Below, piece by piece: positions 49,034 to 60,860 of a DNA stretch of 64,000 nt. The DNA is from Sphagnum compactum (taxonomy: Eukaryota > Bryophyta > Sphagnopsida > Sphagnales), in the NCBI GenBank assembly GCA_965153455.1, contig OZ234497.1, forward strand, positions 2,790,001 through 2,854,000. The letters are read 5' to 3'. The translations under genes were made by a program, and so were the position numbers. A model generated the notes under the pieces. That model worked only from the letters and a program-made list of their open reading frames with translations. It did no database searches and had not been told where the DNA came from. How positions within the stretch are numbered: position 1 is the first letter of the stretch; every line of letters begins with the position of its first letter.

Positions 49034-49610
49034 ATAAATCTCAATGTCTTGGCTGTTGCTGCTTTCTGCCCACATTTATCCTCAGCAGTAACCAGCAGCT
49101 GGCCGGTAACCATGACATCTTAACACCACCCCCCTCCCCCCAAGAGTTGGTAGATGGGTAGCTCCTTTCCCAGGATCTCAAAGAGACTTGTGTAGGTAAC
49201 ATGCTGAGAATTGAAGAAGAGTCCACATTGGCCTTCTTGAGTGTTATCAGATCTGAGAGGGCTCAAGCATTTGTAGGATGCATTGTCCCATGTTTTTTTT
49301 GGCTTCACGTCTTCCATTCTGTTATCATAATGAACCCCACTCGGTGATGATTGCTCGTGTTTTCCCTTGCTGTGTGGCCTGTCTCTCTTCAGCTTAAATC
49401 TTGAAAACATGTTTGCAGGATTGTATTCACAAGAGGATTGTATTTTTAGGCTTCCCTACTGCTTGGGAGCAGCCCTCCCGCACAAAAGGGGGCTTCTTGA
49501 GTCCTTATCAAGATCGGGGACCTTTGCTTGAGCTGGCAATTGTCCCTTAAATTGAGAGCTTGCTAATTTCCATTATGCTATTCAGTCTGCTCAGTTTGAT
49601 AGATTCTCTT
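49034..49610. other. 3' flank of the ATX-like gene
   Basis: Contains a C-rich tract (CCACCCCCCTCCCCCC at about 49125-49140) and AT-poor sequence. I saw no clear poly-A tail trace or target duplication that would mark the end of a retrocopy. No frame is convincing. Confidence 0.4.
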
Positions 49611-49612
49611 TT

Positions 49613-51880
49613 TTGGCTTGGTGTAACTTAAATAAACTCCATACATTTGGAAATGGAAACCTAAAATGGGGCCCAGTTAAAAAGTTAATTGCCAATACTC
49701 ATTTGTCTGTCTTCAACATTAAGTCTCTCAACAGACTTAGAAGGCTTAGGCAAAAACACCTTAATTCTTCAACTAGCCTCTGTGCATTTTCAGATAAGGG
49801 TGTAATTTACATTGTTTACAGTGTCAATAATAGTAGAATGCTATATGTTGGTCAAACATGTAAGTCTGCCTTTGAGAGGATCCAAGAGCATATAAGAGAA
49901 GCTAAAAGATTGTCAAAACTTCTCGTCAAGAGTTTTTCACCTATGGGGCGTTGGGCAGATCTGTTCGTGCTTCTCAAGTTTAAAAAAATTCACTCTGGTT
50001 GTGCTTGTTTTCGTTTCCCTAGTTTTGTTGATTCTCATCATGGTCATGCTATTTTTGCTAACCTTAATATCCTTTCAAGGCCCAGCCTAATTGAACTCTT
50101 TTCTAGAGGCACTAAGTTCAGAAGTGGTTTCTTGTCTATCTTGTCTATTGAAGAAGCTATTGATAAAGGTCTTAAGAAGTTTGTCAACAAGCAAGAAGAG
50201 CTTCTAGGAGTTCAAGGGATATTAAGTGAGTGGAAAGCCAAAGTTCTTTTGTTTGTACAGAAGAGGACTTGTGCTTCCTTCGTGGTTCAAACCTCTTCTG
50301 ATTCTTCGTTGTCTGTTCCTTTAGGAGATCTAGATCACCTAAAGATTCTCCAATGGTCCTTGGTCATTACTTACATGGATAAATGTTGCAACAACTTTGT
50401 GTTGTGTGTAAAAAGTTTTACGTTTCCCCATTTTTTTTAATTCTCCTGTTGGTACATACGTGGTCTCCAATCTTGCCCACTAATATTCTGAAATTTCATC
50501 TCTCTTTTAATAAGGCTCATAATTTTAAAGGTGTTTCGTGTGGCCCTCATCTCTCATTTCTTTGTGCAGTTTGGAAGTTTCATAAAAACCCAATTAAACC
50601 TAGATCTATCTGTGCAGCCAGCTCTACTTCTCTGACTGATGTTTCTAAGTGGCTGTGTTCTTTCTTCAAAGCTATGTTTCCTATGGTCAATGATCTTTGG
50701 GTGTCTAAACTCAAAAAAGCAGATGTTCCTTGTGATAGTAGTTGGATTCTCAATGACTCTCTACAGGAGTGGTGGAGATAATAAATAATCTTAATCGTTT
50801 GAGATCTGAAATTGATAAAGCTTCCCCACTTCTGTTGCAGTCTTTTGATTTCTCACCTCTATACACTAAAATTGACCTAGTGGATCTAAAAGCTCGAATG
50901 AAAGTTCTGATAAATAAAGTGTTTAATCGGATGCTGAAGCTTCATCATTTTAAGTTTTTGTTGGTTCAAAAAACAGCTTTGAACTTAGGTTTTTGTGGAT
51001 AAAGCAGAGATCAGTTTGTTTGAAAATCTTCATAGCTTCAAAGTTGCGGCAGAGGCTTCAGATTTGATCTCTTGGCTGGATTTCTTATTAGACAATTTGT
51101 TTATTTGTTTTGGTCAGGGTGTTTATAGACAATGCATTGCTATCCCCATGGGTACAAATTGTGCGCTCTATATGGCTAATTTCTATCTCTTCACCTATGA
51201 GTTCGATTTCGTTAAACGTCTCTTGAAGAGTAACACATGTCCTGTTGTGCTTCATAGTTTGTCCTATGAGTTTGATTTCATTAAACATCTCTTGAAGAGT
51301 AACACATGTCCTGTTGTGCTTCATAGTTTGTCCTTGGTTCGTAGGTTTGTGGATGATCTTTTTGTTCTTGATTTTCCAGATTTTGAGAACTTCATGTACC
51401 TTAACCAAGACTCTTTTGGTAGTGGCATATACCCAAAAACCTCTTGTGAGTTGAATTGTATGTCTAAAGGCTTCTCTTGTAATTTCTTGGATCTAACTGT
51501 GAGACAAGAGTCCTCAAGGTTTATCCTGTGACATTTTTGACAAACGCTCTCAACCAGAGTATGCAGATATTGAAATGATTAGAATGCCTCATGTTCATTC
51601 CAATATCTCAATGACTGCGAAGCTGGGGGTTATCAATAGTCAATTTTACAGATTCTTGAGACTTTGTAGTTGTAAGAAGTTTTTTGCCTTCCAGATGGTC
51701 AGTCTTATGTCTTTCTGAAGGCAAAAGGCTACCCTTTAAAAGTTCTTCTAAAGAGAACTAGAGGGTTGGTTCCTAAAGAAAATTTCCTGTTTGGAATTTC
51801 CGCTTTTGGCATTTTCAGAAAGATTTTGCTTCGGGTCATGTAAGTGGGGAGCTTCCTGTAAGCCCACTTGTTCTTAGTCT
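49613..51880 (+). mobile_element. Penelope-like retroelement with N-terminal GIY-YIG nuclease (Chlamys/Naiad-like), decayed
   Basis: Frames in order: 49613-50440, 50383-50781, 50769-51002, 50995-51531, then open sequence to about 51840, separated by frameshifts. The first frame has a GIY-YIG nuclease at residues 64-100 (VIYIVYSVNNS..LYVGQT..FERIQEHI). Later frames hold conserved Penelope RT blocks: NPIKPRSICAAS, SFDFSPLYTKI, the turn AIPMGTNCALYMANFYLFTY, the catalytic FVDD (51346-51357) within RRFVDDLFVLDFPDF, FLDLTV, and DKRSQPEYADIEMIRMPHVH..SNISMTAKLGVINSQFYRF. Most Penelope elements have the nuclease after RT. Nuclease before RT is the permuted order described for the Chlamys and Naiad groups. 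A 69-bp tandem duplication lies inside the RT. I saw no terminal repeats. Confidence 0.85.
51196..51333 (+). repeat. 69-bp in-frame tandem duplication within the RT of the Penelope-like element
   Basis: Two 69-bp copies (51196-51264 and 51265-51333) each encode YEFDF.K.LLKSNTCPVVLHS plus LS. They differ at three positions only: TTCGAT/TTTGAT, TTCGTT/TTCATT and ACGTC/ACATC. All three are CpG in the first copy and TpG or CpA in the second. The insert sits between the GTNCA turn and the FVDD catalytic motif and adds 23 residues. Confidence 0.9.
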
Positions 51881-51884
51881 TTCC

Positions 51885-54800
51885 CTGTTCATTTCCCTTT
51901 CTGTCTTTCTTTGTTTCTTTGTCTGGTCTTTGTTGTGGGGTCTGTTGCTAGCCAGTAGTGTGGTTGAGTCTTCCCATTGCTTCCGGAATTGCAGCAGAAA
52001 CTCAATTCGTAGGATGGTGCTTGTCATCGGCCTTTACCCACCGTAGGAAGCTGAAGAAGTCAGGATAGTTAAGTCACTATCATACATACTACTGTTGATG
52101 GTCCCTGAACAGGTGTGAGACTGGCACTTTTGTTCATACCGGTGTGTGTTTTTCGTTTTTTGTTTGTTTTTTGTCTCCCCTTGTTTGGTTCTTTCTGTGG
52201 CTTCCTGAGGAAGTGTTAACCTTGCTGTTTCTTCTTCATCGTGAGAATGGAGATTTCACTATTCTTATGAAAGATATTGTATTCACAAGAGCTACAGGAG
52301 GTAAGGTACACAGACAGATGTTATGTCTTCTGCATTTGCATTAGATGAAGACGTTTATGCAGGGAGATGGGGGTGGAGATGTGGGGCATTTGGTCATGTG
52401 TAATAATAGCATATGGAGATGGCTTCAGTTGCAATGCACTTGTCTGTTACATTATCCAAAGCTTGTTCACTTTCTATTCGACCTGTTCCTGGACTAGGTA
52501 ATCTTGGTCGATGGAAGGGAAATGGCAAGTGAGCCTACCTGCAGACTTACAGGTTCTGTTAACAGCAGAATTCATGGCAGTGCAGGCCAGATTTTTATGT
52601 GAAGAAAGAACTCATTGAGTGGGTGGAGAAGAGACCTCTCAATTCTGGACCAGATATGTTGGTTCCAAAGGAGTTTGATTTCCCAGGTGATTGATTGTCC
52701 CAATATCTCAAACTTGGGGGTGCTGCAAAACTTCTTGTCTTCCTGCTTGCTGCCTGTCATGCTTTTATTGTCATTTCAAATATCTATTATAATGCCGACT
52801 GTGAAACAATGTTTCTGCAGCATCAAATCAACTGAAGTTTGCATGTTTGTTGATGCAATTTTCATGGCAACCTTTCTTACTGTAGATCAAGCTAGAAGTA
52901 AAAATCTGAGATCTCCTCGGAAGCATTCCTTCTCTGTAAAACACCCAAGATAACACATGTTGCTCCCACTCTGAGGCTATTGATAATCCTGTCAGCTGTT
53001 CAAAGCCACTTTCCATGTCTGGTGCTGCTGATCAACAACATCGCCATCACTGATTTTGAGTCACACACAAAACAATTGAATCAGTTTTGTGATTTTTGGT
53101 AACAAAATGTCTGTAAGTGACAATTCTCAATCTTCTTGCTGACCACTCAAGAATGGAGTGCCATCCACACTACCGTTAGGCACCATCATACCAAATGTCT
53201 GCTTAAACTGCTGCAGCTTTCATGTATAGGAAGCTACAAATCTGAAACAGAATAACTCTGGCACTCCAAGAAGCCATAATTCTGATCAAACAGTGAAACG
53301 TAGGCATTCCAGGAGCTTAAAATCTGCAAAAGACTCTGGCATTCCATCAAGCTTTAAATCTGCAACAGAGAAAACTCCTGGCATGACGGAAATCTGAAAA
53401 CAGAGAAACTCTGGCAGTCCACAAAGCTACAAATTTGAGACAGGACAAAACACTGCCATTCCCTGAAGCTTCAAATCTGCAACAAAGAAAAGTCCATTAT
53501 TCTAGGGAATGTGCATATGGCTTCAGATACTTGGTCACACCTGTCAGTCACCACATCTCTTTCTTCTCACAATGAAATCATCAAATTCTAGAAGCTTGTT
53601 GCATCTGTGAAGCACCTTAAGCTTTTCACCGACTTCCTGCAACTACTGTTATCAGATTTTCTTGCAAGATCTAATGCATGCTTTCTGGCTGCAATTCAAT
53701 CAATTAAAAATTACAGCTTCAAGCAGAGCTTCTAGAGTGATTTATGAGGGGACTGGACTATCTTCGTGCACCATCAAACAACATGACCACAAGCTGTTCT
53801 CATGATAGCTTGATTGATCTCTTAATCCAAAGACAAGTTCTAGTGTGTGACGAGTGACAACCTTCTGCAGGATCTGCACTGGTGTTTCCCTGCTGGATTT
53901 GGCAGGCTGCTTGACCCTTCTTCTTCTTCTTCTTGCTGCCAAGCTTTCTTCATGTTATTTGTCTTGGTTTTCTTTCGTCCATCCTCTTGCTGCCTTTTGT
54001 ATCCGGTCATGTCAGCACTCTTCTGAATTCTGCGGATTGCTCTTCAGCAGAGTACAATGATCAAACCAAGTTTACCTCAACAGGCAATCGACTACTCCTT
54101 TGCAAGCATGACATCAAAGTTCATTGCTAATCCTTTTTCTCAGATGTGGCTCAATGCAGGGGACTTTCACTCATCTACTTTGTCATTGCTGGAAAAGTGT
54201 CAAAAATGAAAGGGAACACACCTGTAAGAGTGCACAAACAGGACCTCCTTCCGACCTTATGAAATCATCACAACAAAAGAGGAGCAATAGAACTAGTTTC
54301 TGGAATGATAAAAAAGGTACGCTTTCCATGTTCATTAATATCATGAAGACAGCAATCCAGTTCTTTCTTGAACCAGTGTTTTCAGGAGGAAATGAGATCA
54401 TTTCTGCTACCTTTCTTTACATCAACATATAGAGTTGCAGTTTGTTCCTGCGCTTTGCTTCCCTGATCTACTTTGTCACAATGTTGGCTGGGTATGAGCT
54501 GTATTATATACCTTACTTTTGGCATTGCCTTTTTTTCTTAGAGCAGGTCCACCTATGTTCAGTATCTGGCCCTGCATTTCTCGCATCCATGATTAGTTAT
54601 TTACTTTTCCCAACCCCACCCACAAAACTGAAATTGGGACTGCAAAAGATGGGAGACTACTACTAGCAACCCACCTCGACGAATCAAACCATCTAGCCAA
54701 TCAACAGCAGGTGTTAGGCTTTGCTCTGCCTTTTGCCAGCCTCAGCATCCTCCTGTGCAAAAATGCTGGGCCAAAACCATTTTGCTGAGCCAAACTGGCA

Positions 54801-55140
54801 TGTTTTGACTTTTCTTCATCCAAAACTTGCTGCACAGTGCACTTGTGAAGTTGCTCGTAGCATATATAATCCATCAACAAATACCCACAACAATGTTCTC
54901 TGCCATCAAAGACATGTCAAAGACAATTGCATGGTTACTCTTGCACGTCATGCACAATTTCATGGCCAAGAAGAGATCCAGAGCATAGACCAATTTACAA
55001 ATGTGGGCTGGCTGATGATAATGAGCACATTAGAAGAGCTCATGAAATGCTGAGGCACCCACAATCAGCTAATATCCGTGTTTATTCATTCAAGTGGAGT
55101 TTTCCTGTTTACACATGCAGCAGCAGCAGCAATAGTCCCA
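51885..55140. other. Intergenic DNA, nothing firmly coding
   Basis: Several frames of 60-110 codons on both strands (for example 52615-52953, 54124-54432 and 54721-55053) show no recognisable domain. A tandem array at about 53229-53490 is listed separately. A CTT-rich tract lies near 53917-53935. Confidence 0.4.
53229..53490. repeat. Degenerate tandem repeat of about 50-58 bp
   Basis: Five copies of a unit like GAAGCTTCAAATCTGCAACAGAGAAAACTCTGGCATTCCA, starting near 53229, 53309, 53348, 53419 and 53464 with variable indels. Confidence 0.65.
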
Positions 55141-55162
55141 TGGCAACGACCATTAACAGGAA

Positions 55163-55184
55163 TAAACCCTAAACCCTAAACCCT
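55163..55184 (+). promoter_or_regulatory. Telo-box cluster without a recognised gene
   Basis: Three TAAACCC units in a row. It resembles the promoter telo-boxes elsewhere in the window, but the frames on either side (55304-55486 minus, 55408-55686 plus) are not recognisable, so the gene it served, if any, is unknown. Confidence 0.45.
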
Positions 55185-55189
55185 GAACC

Positions 55190-58100
55190 TGGGCAGAGCT
55201 TTCCTCGGAGCTATCTTCTCCTGAAAATGGTCAAAACATTGAAGTTCCACTCCACAGCCACTTGATCATTTCCATTGACCTCTCTTCTCAGGAATAAGGA
55301 AAATCAGAGAAACAAATACCTACTGCACTTGCAAATAGAGGAGCATGATCCAACCACATCTAAAACGTTGACAAGCTGAGAAACGAGAATGCAGCAGCAA
55401 AAAGCCTGTGAAAACAAAACAATGCCCCTCCCTTTCTTGTTGTTCTGAGCTTTTGGATGAGCTCTGGAACTTGGGTGTTGGGACAAGTCAGGTGGTAGTG
55501 ATACATCTTATGAGGGGGCCATCTTTCCATGGCAGCAGATCCTTGCTTGGGGATTTTTTTCTAAGGGTGCATAGAGTTTATGCTTTCTATGAAAGTGATC
55601 ATCCTGTGAGTGCAATTTTGCAAATACTGAACTGGTTTTTCTTCTCTGGGTTTGACATGAGTTGTTGTTGTTTCTCTGATGTTTGAAAAAGCCAAAAGAA
55701 TGCTGGAACCTACCTAGAGCTGTAGCAATTCTTTCAATTCTTGTTTATGCTTTGGTTTGTTACTTCCCACTTCAAATTGGAGCTAAACTTTTGAAGTTCA
55801 AGCCCTCAAGTATTGAAAGTATTTATCATTTGATCAAAAACAACTTGAAGAAAAATCACATGGCAACAAGAAATGCAAGTGTTGCATCATCTCAAGGAAT
55901 ATTTTGGTACAAATTATACCTTCAAGAATTCTAAATATGTGAAGTTTGTGGGACACAATTGATTGTTGGATTTTTTGACTATCAAGTTAAGAAATCCATT
56001 GAGCTGTAAGAGACCCAAAACATAGAACAATTTGATACCAAAATGTCATAAAAAATAATACATGAGGAAACTTAAAGCTATCTAGCACATGGTTGTTTCA
56101 TTTCAAACTACATAAATATTGACTTCATGTATATCATTCCTAATATTATAACATGGATTGGTTGTTTCGTGCTTGATCACATACTCATGCTCGGTCATTC
56201 TCATATGAAATTTATCTATTAAGGGAGGTTGTTTGTTTGTCCATTGAGATCTCCCAAACTTTGGCACTCCTATCATGCTCTTGATACTATTGGAAAGCCC
56301 TCAATTAGTACCAACATCAAGGTGGTTTCCTAGTTTTAAAACTTGTTGTGCAAGAATTATTGGATATTGAACAAATTTATCATTAAAGATCCAATACGAA
56401 AAATATTAAAAATATTATCAATATTGAGGTGCACTCTTGGTATTATTGGAAAACCCTCAATGAATGGAATTTTATGGAGGTGATTTTGTATGAATTCATT
56501 AAAATTAACTAAATCATTAACAAGCAAGTTGGTGTGCATTAAAACATTGTGTTGAATCCAATGGGAATTTGTTATAAATTTTTCTTTGGACATAACCAAT
56601 GGTCTTGTTGAAAACTCTTATTTTAACATATTTTTAAAGATGACCACTTTCATTTATTTTTAAATTTTACAAATAGTGTGAAATTTTGAATTTATTTGTT
56701 GAAATTTTACATATGCCTTATAATGTATTGAATATGTGGGCCAAATCAAAACACTTTTATGAAACTATTTTGGGAGCACAAACTTTTATTTGGGGGATTT
56801 TTATGACATGCCAATCAAAATGAATCATTGTGAAACAAAATTTGAACTTTAAGATATATTCGATAATGATTTAATAGAACCATAAACTTGTTGTGTGATG
56901 AGAGTGATTAACATTGAAAATGAAAAATTATTTCAATATACACGTAATAAAATTAGAAGTGTAAGGTAAAACCCAAGGGCAAGCAAGGTGAGATGTTAAG
57001 CTTCAAATAAATATTATTAAACTTGTGGATGAGAACATTACCAAAATTAGGCTTGCATTTTATCCACTTCATGCACCTTTATTTCAATAATGTCCCCCTT
57101 ACAACAAAAAGTGTCCTTTTATGTCAAGCGATTTCACTAGATTTTGAATGAATTCATTGACCTAGTGAATAGGGACTAGTGAACTACACCACATTTTGTA
57201 GTAGTGTGCTTTCATCCACAAGTTTTATGCAATGTAAAATTTGATGCAACCTTCAAAAAAGGGTTTTACATTTTTCATAATTCCCACTTTGAAAAAAAAA
57301 CACCCATTATGGGCTAGAAAAATAGTTATTAAGGTTGAAATAATTAAGGTTACATGAATAATTGCAAACTATTCCATGCCCTCTAGTTACCTACAAAAAT
57401 TCTAAAATGATTTTTACATGTAAAATAAATCCTTAAGACATGTGCTTTACAAAAATAAAGAACCTTAGGGTGAGAGCCAAAGGAATCTTGAATTTCCATA
57501 AATCTCCCATCTGTGACTTTTACATGATGTAAACATTGGACATTGTTTTTTTTATGATACTTGATAGGTACTTGCCAACTATCATTAGAAAAAAAATTAA
57601 AATCAGTTGTTGGGCTTTACGAAAATAGAAAGCCCACCTCCATTTTTGTAAATCCAATGGCCATAATAAGTTTTATAAGAGTATTTTCAAATACATTACA
57701 AAAATTTGGCCAAGATTTTATGTCCTGCAAAATATTAGAAGAATTATGGTGTGTGCATGCCTAGTGGTGGCATCTAAGTGGCATCTAGGTGTTATAGTAA
57801 TGTTAATTTAAAAGGTGTCCACATTTGTTGTTAAACATAACACTAAAGTTGACATGGAATTGGTTGTGTCAAATGGATGTAAAATAAAATGTTAATCTAA
57901 CATTAAATGTTAAGAAAACATCATTTGTTTTCAAAAATACACAAAAGCTACAATGTTAAATTAACTATTCAAATTTTGAGCAAATAAATCAATGAAAATT
58001 TTGATTTCGTCAAAACCACCATCATGCATCATCATGTTTCTCAACATTTTCAACTTTTTCATTGCAACAACAAACAATATCGTAACGTCACCAAGCTTCA

Positions 58101-58265
58101 AGCAACATCAAAGGTTGTAGGAGACGGCTAAAGGCAAAGGTAACTATGAAAAATTCAATCATGTTGCAAACAACGAACAAAAATAAGTACAAATTAAATT
58201 TGAATATCAATGAATGCATTCAAGAAACATTTCAATGTTGTGAATTGATAGCTTGAAGGCACTAC
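55190..58265. other. Intergenic DNA becoming AT-rich after 55.9 kb
   Basis: The first 700 bases are of mixed composition and the rest is AT-rich transposon-like debris. I saw no conserved motif. 56357-56599 (minus) is a low-complexity Asn/Ile-rich translation. Confidence 0.4.
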
Positions 58266-58269
58266 TTGT

Positions 58270-59880
58270 GAATTTGAACATCGTAGCAAATGTGCAAAAA
58301 AAATTCTTCTTCATGCAAATTATGATCTTAAATCATTTCATGGACAAACATACAAAGGTAGAGGATCAAGCAAAGGTCAAAAAGGTAGAATTTTGAAAGG
58401 CAATAGACCAAATCTTTCAAACACAGTCCCATCCAACTTTTGCGATAATGTTGCATGCAAAACAATTACACTAGACACATGCAACAACATTACATGCAAA
58501 GCGACTACATTGGACACTTACAACAATATTGTGTGCAAACCCCACCAACCCAACTAGGAGTACCAAGAAGTTCTTACATTAATACACATGAAGCGAGATG
58601 AATTTTTGGTAGGATTTGACATTGTGGACTTGAGACACCAATTTGAATAGGCAACTTGCAAATGGAAAAAAATAACACATGTAGTGAATGGAGTGCATGC
58701 ACGATTCAAAATTAAAATGTTGGGGCTTGTGAAAACAAATGGAGGTCAATGTATGGGGACTTCAAACACATTTTTGACTCCATGTCAAGCACAAAAAACA
58801 ACACCAACTACTGACCTTCATTTCACAAGAGAAGACAACGTTCAATTTTATAAGAAATCACAGCAAATCTGTGTATGATACCATCGAATTGTTTATGGGT
58901 ACCCGACCCATGTTTCATCCCCCATACATTCAAAATTTGATGTTGTTGTTTAATGATAGTGTCTACACCCCAAAGGGGCAATTAGATCTTCAAGTGGATC
59001 CCACTTAAGAATATGGAAATCATGTTTCAATTGATGAATGTGACATAGTTATGCCTACAATTCAAGTTTAGGTAGGTCTCAAACGCACCCATTCAAATCC
59101 TTATTCACCATTTGATTCACTTAAAACTATCAATGCATACAATGGAACATGTACACCATCAATTATTCCAAAGTTAGTTCCTGCAATTATATAGGCAATG
59201 TGGATTACTCCAACTAGTACCAAAGACCAACCCATTCACTTGGGTTTGCAAGACTTTTTGAATGAAGTCTTCAATGCAAGGGTATCACCAAATAAGGAAT
59301 CTTATTGTTTAATGAGAACCATTAACAAGCCTCATGTTTTTATAAGTAAACAAGTTTTTGGCAACATTGCAATGAAAAGGAAATCATACTCAATCAACAA
59401 TGGACCAGTGGAGGCCATTGAACTTAGAAACAAAATGTTGGTTACTTCAATCAACAAAATTCACACATCAAATTTGGAGATTGAAAACCACTAGTCACAT
59501 GCTGAAAAAAAACTACAAAACCAACATATATAATATTTCAAAATGACGGATGTGGAAATCAATTTTACATAGAGGAACATGGTGTAGGTGATTTTCAAGT
59601 TGACACATATCATGGATATAATGTATGGGCAAGGGGAAGATAAATTCATCTTTTGACACAACTACCACAAGTAATATTACAAGTGCAAACCAAGGGATCA
59701 AATAGAAAAAATTCAGTTCTACATGATACCACAATGTGTTTTGATTTTAAAGGGGAAAATATCCATTTTAATTCAAGAATATTCACTTTGATTTCAATTA
59801 AATGGAGGTTCTTTTGCAAAAAAATTACATATAGTACACAAATTGAATTGAAACTTGCACATATTTGTGTAGGCATTTGA
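58270..59880 (+). pseudogene. Decayed protein-coding region of unknown family
   Basis: Not recognised. One frame stays protein-like from 58270 to about 58878 (CAKKILLHANYDLKSFHGQT, YKGRGSSKGQKGRILKGN, VNGVHARFKIKMLGLVKTNG, FTREDNVQFYKKSQQICV). After a one-base shift it continues to 59494 (TIELFMGTRPMFHPP, NLMLLFNDSVYTPKGQLDLQ, PFDSLKTINAYNGT, LQDFLNEVFNARVSPNKESY, NGPVEAIELRNKML). A last piece continues to about 59880 (QFYIEEHGVGDFQVDTYHGY, LTQLPQVILQVQTKGS). Four of the five in-frame stops are TAG, consistent with decayed CAG codons. The first part has a small internal repeat (NNITCKATTLDT). The original protein was perhaps 500 residues. It converges on the Harbinger remnant that follows, so it may be that element's second gene, another transposon's protein, or virus-derived. 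Confidence 0.55.
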
Positions 59881-60173
59881 TTATCATACCAAATTCCTTT
59901 GTTAGCTTAAATATACTTCAAGTCTTCAATGTCGTTTTTCTTCTAACACCTCCTTTGAATTGTATTTACATTTTCATGTGCATCATGTCCTTCTTTTTGT
60001 CGATAGTTTCCTGAGCTTTATGATCATCTTTGAGCAACATGTTTTTGTTATGTAACAAATTTAGTATACATTCCACATCAATCTCATGATGACCAAATAA
60101 TAAGTTGTACAAAATAACACAAGTGATTAAATAAAGTACAATGGTGATGTTGATATTTAGTTTCCCATGTAAT

Positions 60174-60860
60174 TCACAAAAGGTTTTTTATAAAAATCCC
60201 AAATGCATTTTTTACGATTAACCACCCTCGTTTGTGCCTCATGTTATATAAACTTTCAAGAATAATGTGTTTTCCTTGCCTATGTAGTGTCATTAACCAT
60301 AATAACATGGGGTATCCTTTATATCCCCTAATAAATAAGGTGAAACATCCTCTTGAATATATATTATTTATGTTGAAAAGACCATTTTGTTGTGCCTGAT
60401 TGTAAAGCCCAAACTTCTTCAAGACCTTAGAATCATTTACATTATTACGAAGTTAATAAAAATATCTAAAAATTGTTTTCTATCATTAACAATTGCTTGA
60501 CAAATAATATAAAACCCCCCACATTTATGATAGAATTAATCTTCATTGAATGGTCAATAAAGTTTCACAATACAAAAATGTGTTATGTTAATTGTTCCTT
60601 GTACACTAAATAGATTGCAAAGCTTTGAAACCATGCATGACAACTTTCATCTTATCACCAATTGGCCAAGAACTTATCTTTCTAAACATGACATTGATTG
60701 CAACAACCTCTTGAATTCCCAAATACATAATTGATTCACCAACAAAGAAAAATTCATTACAACCAATAGATTATAACCTTGAGCAAGCTTATACAAAACA
60801 TAAGCAACACAAACTTTGACAAGAATAACAAGTCTATATTTAATGTCTTATTTGCTAATG
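60174..60860 (-). pseudogene. PIF/Harbinger (HARBI1-like) transposase remnant, second lineage
   Basis: Read on the minus strand from about 60860: YRLVILVKVCVAYVLYKLAQ GYN, then VMFRKISSWPIGDKMKVVMH GFKALQSI, then VQGTINITHFCIVK, where the conserved IDGTHI catalytic Asp is Asn. KCGGFYIICQAIVNDRKQFL follows, then VNDSKVLKKFGLYNQAQQNG, then GYKGYPMLLWLMTLHRQGK (normally GD.GYPLLPWLMTP) and ILESLYNMRHKRG..IVKNAFGIFIKNL. These are the DDE_Tnp_4 blocks of PIF/Harbinger in the right order. Several frameshifts and the lost Asp make it inactive. Its wording differs clearly from the 165-910 remnant, so two families are present. Confidence 0.8.

Noticed and set aside
53742-54060. Leu- and Arg-rich ORFs around the CTT tract
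   Set aside because: They arise from a CTT microsatellite and have no homology that I can see.
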